From positions 13,517 through 77,516 of the forward strand of contig NZ_KE383819.1 in the NCBI RefSeq assembly GCF_000422345.1: a stretch of DNA of 64,000 nucleotides, written 5' to 3'. The notes under the pieces were generated by a model. It was not told where the DNA came from. It did no database searches and saw nothing but the letters and a program-made list of their open reading frames with translations. The stretch is from Neomelitea salexigens DSM 19753. GTDB lineage: Bacteria > Pseudomonadota > Gammaproteobacteria > Pseudomonadales > Spongiibacteraceae. Shown here one piece after another: positions 45,909 to 54,409 of this stretch (position 1 is its first letter; each line of letters begins with the position of its first letter). Made by a program: the position numbers and the translations under genes.

Positions 45909-47135
45909 TTAGAACAACAAGCGGCAGCGGATAGTGTCGGGAATCTGCGACAGCTTCTCTTGAGCCAGCGCCCCAGAGTCCTTATCTAGATCCATGACCA
46001 CGTAACCCACTTGGTCGTTGGTTTGCAGGTACTGACCAGAGATATTGATATTGTTCTCAGAGAAAATTTGGTTAATGGCACTAAGAATACCCGGCACGTT
46101 GCGGTGCACGTGCAGAATACGGTGTTTGCCTGGGTGGGCCGGCAGCGCCACTTCAGGGAAGTTAACCGACGAGGTTGTTGTGCCATTGTCAGAGTATTTC
46201 ACCAGCTTATCGGCCACTTCCAGACCAATATTTTGCTGAGCCTCTACCGTTGAACCACCGATATGCGGCGTGAGGAAAACGTTGTCGAATTCACGCAGCG
46301 GCGAGACAAACTCGTCGTTATTGCCGCGCGGCTCCTCGGGGAATACATCGATTGCAGCGCCTGACAAGCGGGCATCGCTCAGCGCGTTACACAAGGCATC
46401 AATATCGACAACCGTACCGCGCGAAGCGTTGATCAGGATCGCGCCGCTCTTCATCTGAGCCAGCTCATTGGCCCCGATCATATCCTGCGTGGACGCCGTT
46501 TCCGGCACGTGAAGGCTGACAATATCGGAGGTCGCCAGCAATTCACCCAAGCTCACTTGAACGGCATTGCCCAGTGGCAGCTTGTTCACAACATCGGTAA
46601 AGCACACCTCCATGCCCAGGCCTTCCGCGATAACCGAAAGCTGCATGCCGATGGAGCCGTAGCCGATAATCCCCAGACGCTTACCGCGAATTTCATAAGA
46701 GCCGACAGCACTTTTCATCCACTCGCCACGGTGGGCAGCGGCGTTCTTTTCAGCAATGCCGCGCAACAGCAGGATCGCTTCGGCGATCACCAGCTCGGCG
46801 ACCGAGCGTGTGTTGGAGAACGGCGCATTGAACACCGCAATACCGCGCTCGGTTGCCGCTTTGAGGTCTACTTGATTTGTGCCGATACAGAAGCAACCCA
46901 CCGCGATCAATTTCTTCGCCGAATCAAACACGTCAGCCGTCAGCTGGGTACGCGAGCGAATGCCGACAAAGTGGGCGTCGGCGATCTTTTGCTTTAGCTC
47001 GTCGTCGGGCAGGGCCTTCTGATAATAGTCGATGTTGCTGTAGCCAGCGGCGTGGAGTGCGTCTACGGCGGACTGGTGAACACCTTCTAAGAGAAGGAAT
47101 TTAATCTTGGCCTTGTCTAGGGAGGTTTTTGCCAT
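45909..47135 (-). CDS. serA: D-3-phosphoglycerate dehydrogenase SerA with ACT domain
   Basis: The 408-residue protein has the E. coli-type layout: N-terminal catalytic half, NAD fold (RLGIIGYGSIGMQLSVIAEGLG), catalytic Arg/Glu/His (NASRGTVVD, FPEEP, LTPHIGGST) and a C-terminal ACT domain (HVHRNVPGILSAINQIFSENNINISGQYL) for serine feedback. It oxidises 3-phosphoglycerate and, in E. coli and Pseudomonas, also reduces 2-oxoglutarate to D-2-hydroxyglutarate. The divergent flavoprotein gene would recycle that product. Confidence 0.96.
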   Translation of the reverse strand: MAKTSLDKAKIKFLLLEGVHQSAVDALHAAGYSNIDYYQKALPDDELKQKIADAHFVGIRSRTQLTADVFDSAKKLIAVGCFCIGTNQVDLKAATERGIAVFNAPFSNTRSVAELVIAEAILLLRGIAEKNAAAHRGEWMKSAVGSYEIRGKRLGIIGYGSIGMQLSVIAEGLGMEVCFTDVVNKLPLGNAVQVSLGELLATSDIVSLHVPETASTQDMIGANELAQMKSGAILINASRGTVVDIDALCNALSDARLSGAAIDVFPEEPRGNNDEFVSPLREFDNVFLTPHIGGSTVEAQQNIGLEVADKLVKYSDNGTTTSSVNFPEVALPAHPGKHRILHVHRNVPGILSAINQIFSENNINISGQYLQTNDQVGYVVMDLDKDSGALAQEKLSQIPDTIRCRLLF

Positions 47136-47224
47136 CGGGGATGTGCTCTCGGAGGGGAAATATGAAAGCGCAATATGGTATCATAAAACGCTTTTCCTGT
47201 AGTCAATTTCCGAGGCAATTTGCC

Positions 47225-48637
47225 ATGTCTTCCGCCAATCTCCATTCCTCTCCAGAGCGTGTAATTGCTGAGCTTCAAGCCATTGTTGGCGAAGACAAAG
47301 TTCGCTGCGACGCCGACACCCTTCACAGCCATGGCCGAGACTGGACCAAGGCCTGGGAGCCCGCGCCACTGGCGGTCGTTTTTCCGCGTAGTACCGAGCA
47401 CGTTCAAGCCATTGTTAAACTGGCCAACGCCGAACAGCTAGCAGTTGTGCCAAGTGGCGGTCGCACCGGCCTGAGCGGCGGCGCGGTGGCTGCCAACGGC
47501 GAAGTGGTTATCTCCTTCGACTATATGAACCAGCTCAGTGACTTTAACGCCATCGACCGCACCGTGCGCTGTCAGGCTGGCGTGATTACCGAGCAGCTGC
47601 AGCACTTCGCCGAAGAGCAGGGCCTCTACTACCCCGTCGACTTCGCCTCTGCAGGCTCCTCGCAGATTGGCGGTAATATTTCCACGAACGCTGGCGGTAT
47701 CAAGGTTCTTCGCTGGGGCATGACCCGCGACTGGGTTGCCGGGCTGACCGTTGTCACCGGCGCTGGCGAAATACTGGAATTGAACAACGGCCTGCTTAAA
47801 AACAATGCTGGCTATGACCTTCGCCAGCTGTTTATCGGCGCCGAGGGCACCCTAGGACTGATCTGCGAAGCAACGATGCAGTTAACCCGACAACCGAAAA
47901 ACCTCACCGCCTTTGTACTGGGTGTTGAGAACTTCGATGGCATCATGAATCTGTTCAACCGTTTTCAATCAGAAATGGACCTGACGGCCTTCGAATTTTT
48001 CTCTGAGCAGGCCCTACAAAAAGTCGTTGAGCACAGCAAACTGCCGCGCCCCTTCGAGTCGACCTGCCCGTACTACGCCCTGCTAGAATTCGAAAAACTC
48101 AACGACGAAACCGAAGAGCAGGCAATGGCCTTATTCGAAGCCTGCGTAGAGGAAGGCTGGGTACTCGATGGCGTAATGAGCCAAAGCCTTGAGCAACTAA
48201 AAAACCTGTGGCGTCTGCGCGAGGATATCTCCGAAACCATTTCGCGCTGGACCCCCTATAAAAACGATATTTCCACGGTCATTTCAAAAGTCCCCAACTT
48301 CCTCAGCGAAGTCGAGAATGTCGTAAATAGCGAATACCCGGATTTTGAGATCATTTGGTTTGGACACATTGGCGACGGAAATCTGCACTTGAATATTCTC
48401 AAGCCAGACAACCTGGATAAAAGGGAATTCTTTGAGCAATGTGGCAAGGTCAGCCTGGCGGTGTTCGATATCGTGCAACGCTTCGGTGGCAGCGTATCGG
48501 CCGAACACGGTGTCGGCCTGCTGAAAAAAGACTACCTACAATACTCACGCAGCCCCGAGGAAATTGCCCTGATGCGTCACGTGAAGCAGGTATTTGACCC
48601 CAACGGTGTGATGAACCCTGGAAAAATTTTCGACTAA
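47225..48637 (+). CDS. FAD-linked D-2-hydroxyacid dehydrogenase (D-2-hydroxyglutarate dehydrogenase type)
   Basis: The 470-residue flavoprotein has the FAD_binding_4 domain (AVVPSGGRTGLSGGAVAANGEVVISFDYMN) and the FAD-oxidase C domain with metal ligands (WFGHIGDGNLHLNI, SAEHGVGLLKKDYL). It belongs to the GlcD/Dld/D2HGDH group. Its divergent placement beside serA matches Pseudomonas, where this enzyme oxidises D-2-hydroxyglutarate and keeps serine synthesis running. GAGG lies before the ATG at 47225. The FAH-family gene starts 12 bp downstream. Confidence 0.9.
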   Translation: MSSANLHSSPERVIAELQAIVGEDKVRCDADTLHSHGRDWTKAWEPAPLAVVFPRSTEHVQAIVKLANAEQLAVVPSGGRTGLSGGAVAANGEVVISFDYMNQLSDFNAIDRTVRCQAGVITEQLQHFAEEQGLYYPVDFASAGSSQIGGNISTNAGGIKVLRWGMTRDWVAGLTVVTGAGEILELNNGLLKNNAGYDLRQLFIGAEGTLGLICEATMQLTRQPKNLTAFVLGVENFDGIMNLFNRFQSEMDLTAFEFFSEQALQKVVEHSKLPRPFESTCPYYALLEFEKLNDETEEQAMALFEACVEEGWVLDGVMSQSLEQLKNLWRLREDISETISRWTPYKNDISTVISKVPNFLSEVENVVNSEYPDFEIIWFGHIGDGNLHLNILKPDNLDKREFFEQCGKVSLAVFDIVQRFGGSVSAEHGVGLLKKDYLQYSRSPEEIALMRHVKQVFDPNGVMNPGKIFD

Positions 48638-48649
48638 AAGGGCTTTATC

Positions 48650-49318
48650 ATGTATTCGCAACACCGTTTTATCGATGGTCGCCCGCTGGAAATGCCGCTG
48701 GGAAAAATCGTCTGCGTGGGCCGCAACTACGCGGCTCATGCCAAGGAATTGAATAACCCGGTACCCGAGCAGCCACTGCTCTTCATCAAACCCGCCAGCG
48801 CCCTGGCTGCCCTAGAGGCGCCAATAGCGCTTCCACAGGACAAGGGTGAATGCCACCACGAACTAGAGGTCGCCCTGCTGATCGGCTCAACGTTAAGCCA
48901 AGCGAAACCTGAAGACTGCCTGGCCGCGATAGCGGGATACGGCTTGGCGCTCGACCTCACTCTGCGAGAACTTCAGTCAGAACTAAAAGCCAAAGGTCAC
49001 CCCTGGGAGAGAGCCAAAGCGTTCGACGGTGCCTGCCCGCTGTCGGCATTTGTTCCGGCGGCCAGTATCCCCAACTGGCAAGAGTTGCGTTTTGAGCTGC
49101 ATCGCAACGGTGAACTGCAGCAATCGGGTCACTGCAGCGACATGCTCTTTCCCATCGATGCATTACTTGCCGACATTAGCCAGAGCTTCACATTGCAGCC
49201 CGGTGATATTGTGCTGACGGGAACCCCCGCAGGCGTGGGGCCACTGCAAAATGGCGACACCCTTAGATGCCAGCTCGACAACTTGCTCAGTGTGACAACA
49301 GAAGTGCAAACGCCCTAA
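48650..49318 (+). CDS. Fumarylacetoacetate hydrolase family protein
   Basis: The 222-residue protein has the FAH C-domain motifs GRNYAAHAKELNNPVPEQPLLFIKP, HHELEVALLIG (metal Glu residues) and LTGTPAGVGPLQNGD. Close relatives (FAHD1/YcgM-like) act as oxaloacetate decarboxylases or acylpyruvases. It follows the D-2-hydroxyglutarate-type dehydrogenase by 12 bp and is probably cotranscribed, so it may clear oxo-acid side products. A bidirectional terminator follows. Confidence 0.9.
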   Translation: MYSQHRFIDGRPLEMPLGKIVCVGRNYAAHAKELNNPVPEQPLLFIKPASALAALEAPIALPQDKGECHHELEVALLIGSTLSQAKPEDCLAAIAGYGLALDLTLRELQSELKAKGHPWERAKAFDGACPLSAFVPAASIPNWQELRFELHRNGELQQSGHCSDMLFPIDALLADISQSFTLQPGDIVLTGTPAGVGPLQNGDTLRCQLDNLLSVTTEVQTP

Positions 49319-49324
49319 ACAAAA

Positions 49325-49348
49325 AAACCGCCCTAAGGCGGTTTTTTT
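49325..49348. terminator. Bidirectional rho-independent terminator
   Basis: AAACCGCC pairs with GGCGGTTT over a CTAA loop, with seven A before and seven T after. It ends both the FAH-family transcript and the convergent H-NS-like transcript. Confidence 0.9.
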
Positions 49349-49386
49349 ATCAAGCAAAATGGCTTAATTCTGCTTAAGCGACGGAC

Positions 49387-49764
49387 TTAAACTTCCAGCT
49401 TGCGCCAGTCAGTCTTCAGCTCAGTTGCCCAACCACGGATTTTTTTATCAACCTGTGGCGCACGGGTCTCTGCAATTTCACCGGTTTTTGGATGCTTAAA
49501 CTTACGCAGTGGACGCGCGGCTTGCTTCTTGCGAGGCTTCTTAGCAGCCGCTTTTTTAGCGGCGGGAGCGGCTTTAGCAGCAGCGGGTTTACGGCCGCGC
49601 TTTTTAGGTGCGGCAGCTTCAGTTTCATTCAAAATTTCCAGCAGGCCTTCGGCAGTTTGGCCGTGCTTTTTCATCAGTGCTTGCAGATCTGAAATAAACT
49701 TGAACTTTTGATCAAGCGCTTTATGCTCCGCTTCGAGCTGCTTCTGAAGTTTTGCAATATCCAT
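49387..49764 (-). CDS. H-NS family DNA-binding protein with histone-H1-like linker
   Basis: The 125-residue nucleoid protein has an N-terminal coiled coil (about 1-50, IAKLQKQLEAEHKALDQKFKFI) for oligomerisation, then a Lys/Ala/Pro linker (about 53-84: PKKRGRKPAAAKAAPAAKK) like eukaryotic histone H1 and AlgP. The C-terminal H-NS fold (FKHPKTGEIAETRAPQVDKKIRGW) has an unusual sequence at the AT-hook-like loop, lacking the typical QGR. It probably binds AT-rich DNA and silences genes. Two inverted repeats lie upstream. Confidence 0.85.
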   Translation of the reverse strand: MDIAKLQKQLEAEHKALDQKFKFISDLQALMKKHGQTAEGLLEILNETEAAAPKKRGRKPAAAKAAPAAKKAAAKKPRKKQAARPLRKFKHPKTGEIAETRAPQVDKKIRGWATELKTDWRKLEV

Positions 49765-49803
49765 AAGATATCCTTAACTAATCATTGAATGAAAAAAACA
49801 CGT

Positions 49804-49818
49804 AACTAAATATTAGTT
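49804..49818. promoter_or_regulatory. Inverted repeat AACTAA-ATA-TTAGTT upstream of H-NS-like gene
   Basis: A perfect 6-bp inverted repeat with a 3-bp spacer lies about 40 bp upstream of the start, in an AT-rich stretch. It may be an operator or a self-binding site of the H-NS-like protein. Confidence 0.4.
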
Positions 49819-49893
49819 GTGTCATACAAAAACCTTCACTTAATTATCAATCAGCGCTCGCAATAAATAAACCTAATATCGATGCCCTAACCA

Positions 49894-49912
49894 ACAATAG
49901 CGTGATTATTGT
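49894..49912. promoter_or_regulatory. Inverted repeat ACAATA-N7-TATTGT
   Basis: A perfect 6-bp inverted repeat with a 7-bp spacer lies between the zntB stop and the H-NS-like gene, about 130 bp before its start. Flanking bases extend it with one mismatch (CA/TG). It could be an operator or a weak zntB terminator. Confidence 0.35.
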
Positions 49913-49934
49913 GTTGAATTCCCATTAATAATGA

Positions 49935-50921
49935 TTAAAGCCAGCGTTTATACCGAAAATACACCAACATCAAAACCGCTACGCCTATTAGCATGCCAAC
50001 GAATAGCATAAAGGCTTGCTGATTATCCGCCCCCGGAATCCCGCCAACATTTACTCCTAATAAGCCGGTAGCAAAACCGAGCGGCAAAAAGATCGCGGAA
50101 ACAATGGACAGCACATACATACGCGCGTTCGATTCTTCGGAAATTTGATTAACCAATTCTTCCTGTGTAACGGCCGCGCGCTCACGAACACTGTCGAGCG
50201 TTTCAATATACTGCGCTAAGCGATCACCGGATTCACGCACCGTGGCCCGGGCATCATTATCAAACCAGGCGACACGCTCACTTAATATCCAGTTCAGGGC
50301 CTCTCGCTGGGGCGCCAGGTAACGGCGCAGTGATATTGCCTGGCGACGCAAGTCGCTGAGTTGATTTCTGAGTCGTGCGCGCGGCGTGGTCAGCAGTGAC
50401 TCCTCCAACAGGTCCACGCTATCTTCAGCTTCCTCTATTGGCCCGGCCATACGGCTAACCAAACGCTCACATAGCAATGCCACAAACTCCGCGCTAGAAC
50501 ACGGGCCCTCACCACGCGCAAACCGACCAACCACATCGTCCATCGACAGCAAGCGCCGCTTTCGCGAGCTAATAATATGATTGGCGTCGGCAAATATACG
50601 CACCGACACCATATCTTCGGGGTCGGCATTGGGGTTCATATTAACGCCGCGCAGCGCCATCAACAGACCGCCATTGTGGGCCGCCGCGCGGGGCCGCGTT
50701 TCCTCTGCCAGCAACGCGGCAACCGCCAGATCATCCAGCGACGTAATATCGTCACGGCTCGCGAAGGCTGATAACCACGAGCGCGTGTCACTGTGGCTGT
50801 AGTCCACGTGCACCCAGAGCACGCCCTGCTCGGGTTTCCAGAGGTCAATTTCCTCTCGCGTAATTGCCCGCGCGCCGCCTCGCCCATCGAAAATAAAGGC
50901 GTAGATAATTGATTCGCTCAT
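49935..50921 (-). CDS. zntB: Zinc transporter ZntB (CorA family)
   Basis: The 328-residue protein has a large cytosolic N-domain (VLWVHVDYSHSD, SDLRRQAISLRRYLAPQREAL) and two C-terminal membrane helices (MYVLSIVSAIFLPLGFATGLLG, AFMLFVGMLIGVAVLMLVYF). The pore signature is GVNVGGIPG, in place of the GMN of CorA, as in ZntB-type proteins. It should move Zn2+ across the inner membrane. GGAGG precedes the ATG at 50921. Confidence 0.9.
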   Translation of the reverse strand: MSESIIYAFIFDGRGGARAITREEIDLWKPEQGVLWVHVDYSHSDTRSWLSAFASRDDITSLDDLAVAALLAEETRPRAAAHNGGLLMALRGVNMNPNADPEDMVSVRIFADANHIISSRKRRLLSMDDVVGRFARGEGPCSSAEFVALLCERLVSRMAGPIEEAEDSVDLLEESLLTTPRARLRNQLSDLRRQAISLRRYLAPQREALNWILSERVAWFDNDARATVRESGDRLAQYIETLDSVRERAAVTQEELVNQISEESNARMYVLSIVSAIFLPLGFATGLLGVNVGGIPGADNQQAFMLFVGMLIGVAVLMLVYFRYKRWL

Positions 50922-51057
50922 AAAGCCTCCACCGTTTTCCGGATCATCGCACGCCATCGAGGCGCAGACTAGCGTATTCACAGCATCCTCTTTCTGGGTG
51001 AGTCGCTAAGTGCTTCATCCGCCTAGAATGGTAAAAAAACACGATAAGAGAACAGCA

Positions 51058-51936
51058 ATGAAAATTGGCGTCTGCCTTCCCTATATGAAACGCGGCCTGA
51101 GCCGTCAAACCTTTAAAGACTGGTGCGGCATTATCGACCAAGGCCCCTTCCACAGCTTGTCATGCGGTGAGCGCATCACAGGCTACAGTATGGAAATGCG
51201 CAACATCCTGGCTTTCGCAGCGGCCAGTACCGAGCGCGTGCGCATTATCCCGGCACTGTATGTGCTGCCCATGCACAGCGCGGTTCAAGCCGCCAAAGAA
51301 ATTGCCACTCTGGATATTCTTTCAGAGGGTCGCGTCACGCTCACCGTGGGCGTGGGCGGTCGTGAAAAAGACTACCAAGCACTCGGCGCGAGTATGAAAG
51401 GCCGCTTCCAACGCATGGACGATCAAATCGCGTTGATGAAACGGGTATGGCGGGGAGAGCAAATCGAGGACTATGACGAGATTGGCCCCGAGCCCGTGCA
51501 AGCGGGTGGGCCGCCTATTCTCGCCGGCGCGATGGGCCCCAAAAGTATCGACCGCGTTTCCAAGTGGGCCGATGGCCTGTATGGCTTTGCCATGGACGGC
51601 GACGCCGGGCTGATCGATTATTTTTTCAAGGCTGCCGACCAAGCCTGGGCAAACAGCCAGCGCCCCGACAAACCCTATCGCATGGGTGGCTTCTGGTACT
51701 CTCTGGCCGACAATGGTGAGCAGGCGCTGCGCGACTATGTTTTCGACTACCTGAAAATTTTCGGCGACGCCGAAGCGGAAAAGGTCGCCGCCACCATGCG
51801 CATGCACGACCCGAAGGCCATACTCGACGGACTCGACGCCATTGAAGCACTCGGTTGCGACGAAATTCAATTGGTGCCCGCCAGCGCCGACTTGGCCGAG
51901 GTAGACCGCCTCGCCAATTTGCTCGCCGGTCGTTAA
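51058..51936 (+). CDS. LLM-class flavin-dependent oxidoreductase
   Basis: The 292-residue protein is a luciferase-like monooxygenase: MKIGVCLPYMKRGLSRQ, a middle IIPALYVLPMHSAVQAAKEIATLDILSEGRVTLTVGVGG and a late LAGAMGPKSIDRVSKWADG. It differs from the larger LLM protein at 44399-45421. Substrate unknown. The ATG at 51058 follows an AGAG site; an upstream start at 51010 is not like the family. It stands alone. Confidence 0.87.
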   Translation: MKIGVCLPYMKRGLSRQTFKDWCGIIDQGPFHSLSCGERITGYSMEMRNILAFAAASTERVRIIPALYVLPMHSAVQAAKEIATLDILSEGRVTLTVGVGGREKDYQALGASMKGRFQRMDDQIALMKRVWRGEQIEDYDEIGPEPVQAGGPPILAGAMGPKSIDRVSKWADGLYGFAMDGDAGLIDYFFKAADQAWANSQRPDKPYRMGGFWYSLADNGEQALRDYVFDYLKIFGDAEAEKVAATMRMHDPKAILDGLDAIEALGCDEIQLVPASADLAEVDRLANLLAGR

Positions 51937-52038
51937 TGTATCGAAATAGCTGATAAATTAACGCAGATAAATCCGCTTTTTTATCAGCTCACCCTATCTA
52001 TACTGGGCGTATTGTTATCGTATGGAGACGCGAGCCTT

Positions 52039-52614
52039 ATGCCCCTTAGAAACACCAGCACCCGCTACGGCTGGGTAAGCATCGCCTTACATTGGGGCAT
52101 GGCCCTGGCCATCTTCGCCATGTTCGGGCTCGGCTTGTGGATGCGTGACCTCGGCTACTATGACACCTGGTACCAGCGCGCCCCCCATATTCATAAAAGC
52201 ATCGGCCTTATCCTGTTGGCGCTGTTGGTCTTTCGCCTGCTGTGGCGCGCGACCAACCCCACACCTCAGGGCCCACCGAATAGCCCGCGCTGGGAGCGTT
52301 TGAGCGCACACCTCACCCACTATGGCCTGTATGCCATGCTGGTTGTGATGATGCTTGCTGGCTATCTGATCTCAACCGCCGACGGGCGTGCCATCGAGGT
52401 GTTTAATTGGTTTAGTGTGCCAGCTACCGTACAGGACCTGCCCAACCAAGAAGACGTCGCCGGCGAGATTCACGAGATTCTTGCCTGGGCCATTGTATTG
52501 CTGGCAGGTGTGCACGCACTGGCGGCCCTCAAGCACCATTTTTACAACCGCGACAACACCCTGAAAAAAATGCTCGGTCTTGCCAACCAAGCACCGGACT
52601 TGCGGTCGAAGTAG
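52039..52614 (+). CDS. Cytochrome b561-type membrane protein
   Basis: The 191-residue protein has four membrane helices and heme-binding His residues in SIALHWGMALAIF, APHIHKSIGLILL and GEIHEILAWAIVLLAGVHALAALKHHF. It is a bacterial b561 (YceJ-like) that moves electrons between quinone and a periplasmic acceptor. GGAG lies 11 bases before the ATG at 52039; a TTG at 52012 is unlikely. It is followed 41 bp later by a yceI-type gene, a common pair. Confidence 0.92.
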   Translation: MPLRNTSTRYGWVSIALHWGMALAIFAMFGLGLWMRDLGYYDTWYQRAPHIHKSIGLILLALLVFRLLWRATNPTPQGPPNSPRWERLSAHLTHYGLYAMLVVMMLAGYLISTADGRAIEVFNWFSVPATVQDLPNQEDVAGEIHEILAWAIVLLAGVHALAALKHHFYNRDNTLKKMLGLANQAPDLRSK

Positions 52615-52655
52615 TTTCAGCACTGGCTCACCACTCAATAACAGAGGATGTATGT

Positions 52656-53237
52656 ATGAAAACCTTACTCTCACTCACCGCCGCCCTGCTCATTAGCCTC
52701 AGCGGCAACCTTCACGCCACCGAATACAAGATCGATACCGCCGGCGCCCACGCCTTCATTCAATTTAAGATCAAGCACTTGGGCTACAGCTGGTTGCACG
52801 GTCGCTTTGACGACTTCGAAGGCCGCTTTAGCTACGACCCCAAAAAGCCCGAAGACTCCGATGTGACCGTTGTCATTGATACTGCCAGCGTCAACAGCAA
52901 CCATGCCGAACGCGACAAGCACTTGCGCGGCAAGGACTTCCTTCACGTCGAGAAGTATCCTCAGGCCCGCTTTGAAAGCACTGCATTTATCCCTAAGGGT
53001 AACGGGAAAGCCGAACTGAAAGGCCAGCTGACGTTACACGGCGTAACTCGTGAAATTAGTATTGATGTGACAGAAATTGGCGGCGGCAAAGATCCCTGGG
53101 GCGGCTACCGCCAAGGCTTCACCGGCACCACTGAATTCGCCCTGAAGGATTTTGGCATCGACTTTGATCTGGGTCCCGCGTCGCGCACGGTACAAATGAC
53201 CCTGGATATTGAAGGCATTGCACAAACCATGATGTAA
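52656..53237 (+). CDS. yceI: YceI-family periplasmic lipid-binding protein
   Basis: The 193-residue protein has a signal peptide (LISLSGNLHA) and the YceI lipocalin-like pattern: AHAFIQFKIKHLGYSWLHGRFDDFEG, HLRGKDFLHVEKYPQARFES and LTLHGVTREI. Members bind polyisoprenoids or quinone-like lipids in the periplasm. It forms a pair with the upstream cytochrome b561 gene, probably in one operon ended by the terminator at 53296. Confidence 0.93.
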   Translation: MKTLLSLTAALLISLSGNLHATEYKIDTAGAHAFIQFKIKHLGYSWLHGRFDDFEGRFSYDPKKPEDSDVTVVIDTASVNSNHAERDKHLRGKDFLHVEKYPQARFESTAFIPKGNGKAELKGQLTLHGVTREISIDVTEIGGGKDPWGGYRQGFTGTTEFALKDFGIDFDLGPASRTVQMTLDIEGIAQTMM

Positions 53238-53295
53238 GCGGAACTTTTTAGATTTCCACCCGGTCTTACTATCGACTTATCTCAATACCCTCTTT

Positions 53296-53320
53296 CGGAG
53301 CCTCACGGCTCCGTTTTTTT
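53296..53320 (+). terminator. Rho-independent terminator of the b561-yceI operon
   Basis: CGGAGCC pairs with GGCTCCG over a TCAC loop and is followed by seven T. Most of it lies inside the last codons of the convergent hydrolase gene. Confidence 0.85.
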
Positions 53321-54280
53321 ATCGCGACTGTCGGCAAACAAAAACTCGTCGCAGGCCTGCCAAATTTGCGCGCGATACTGCTCGCCCTCCTTCACCAAAT
53401 GGTGGCGCGCCCCCGGGATCATTACTTCTCGTAGACGACGATATTTTTTACGCAACACCGGCAAATTGTATTGCCAATCCACCGTGTCATCGGCGTCGCC
53501 CTGCAGGATCAATACCGGGCAGTCACAAGCGGGCTGAGCGTGAAACCACGGCAACCACTTTTTCAACGCTCCTACCCAGGCTACCGGCAATATGCGCGGC
53601 TGAAGCGGATCGCGCTCACGCAAGAACTCCAAAAAGGCCTGGTCGTCAGAATTGTCGGCAAAGCGCCGCGGCAGACTGTGAAGGAAATACTTTAAGATAC
53701 TGTGTGCGGGCTTGCCCCACCAAAACGCGCGTGGGCGCACCAGCGGCGCCATTAAAATCACCTGCTCAAAGTCATCGCTACCGCCATCCAGAATATGCGA
53801 GCCGACAATGGCGCAACCCGTACTTTGGGCCATGGCAAAGCGTCGCTGTGGCAGCTCGAAAGGGGCCACCGCCGCGAAGGCGGCGCGCAATACAGAACGG
53901 TAGCGAAAAAAGCTGTCTATCGATGCCCGCTCACCACTGGACAAACCATGGCCCGGCAGGTCGAAGGCCACCACACTGCAACCGTGTTTCAGGCAGTAAT
54001 TGATCACATTATTGAACAGACCAACATGGTCGTAGTAGCCGTGATAAACAAACGCGGTGCGCTGCGCGTTGGGCAACTTAAATACCTGCGTGGCAATGCG
54101 TTCTCCCTCCGCCTCGAAATAGCCAATGTAATGGCGCAAACCCGCGTAGTCCTTTTCAAGGTCAATACCATAGTAAGCACAGTATTCCGGCAGCCAGGGC
54201 TGGCTGTTGACGGTCGATTGCAGCGACAAGGGGCTGAGCGAAGGAAGGTTTTCTTGGTCGATATTATCGGGCCACGGCAT
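53303..54280 (-). CDS. Alpha/beta hydrolase (lysophospholipase-like, S33 type)
   Basis: The 325-residue protein has the alpha/beta hydrolase fold: YHGYYDHVGLFNNVI (oxyanion), VVAFDLPGHGLSSGERASID, nucleophile Ser in MAQSTGCAIVG, Asp in LILQGDADDTVDW and His in ARHHLVKE. It looks like a monoacylglycerol lipase or lysophospholipase; the elbow is QSTG, not the usual HSMGG. No signal peptide is seen. Its end overlaps the plus-strand terminator. Confidence 0.88.
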   Translation of the reverse strand: MPWPDNIDQENLPSLSPLSLQSTVNSQPWLPEYCAYYGIDLEKDYAGLRHYIGYFEAEGERIATQVFKLPNAQRTAFVYHGYYDHVGLFNNVINYCLKHGCSVVAFDLPGHGLSSGERASIDSFFRYRSVLRAAFAAVAPFELPQRRFAMAQSTGCAIVGSHILDGGSDDFEQVILMAPLVRPRAFWWGKPAHSILKYFLHSLPRRFADNSDDQAFLEFLRERDPLQPRILPVAWVGALKKWLPWFHAQPACDCPVLILQGDADDTVDWQYNLPVLRKKYRRLREVMIPGARHHLVKEGEQYRAQIWQACDEFLFADSRDKKTEP

Positions 54281-54358
54281 AGCAAGGTCCTTAGATTTAT
54301 CCTTTTTAGCGGGCCCTAGTGTGCCCCGTCTGCTGGGACAAAATAAAGGGCAAAAAAA

Positions 54359-54377
54359 AGCCCGGCAGTACCGGGCT
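54359..54377 (-). terminator. Rho-independent terminator after fba
   Basis: AGCCCGG pairs with CCGGGCT over a 5-base loop, and the minus strand continues with eight T. It ends the tkt-epd-pgk-fba operon. Confidence 0.85.
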
Positions 54378-54409
54378 TTTTAATCACCAGTGCGCCATGC
54401 GCTCCGCGA

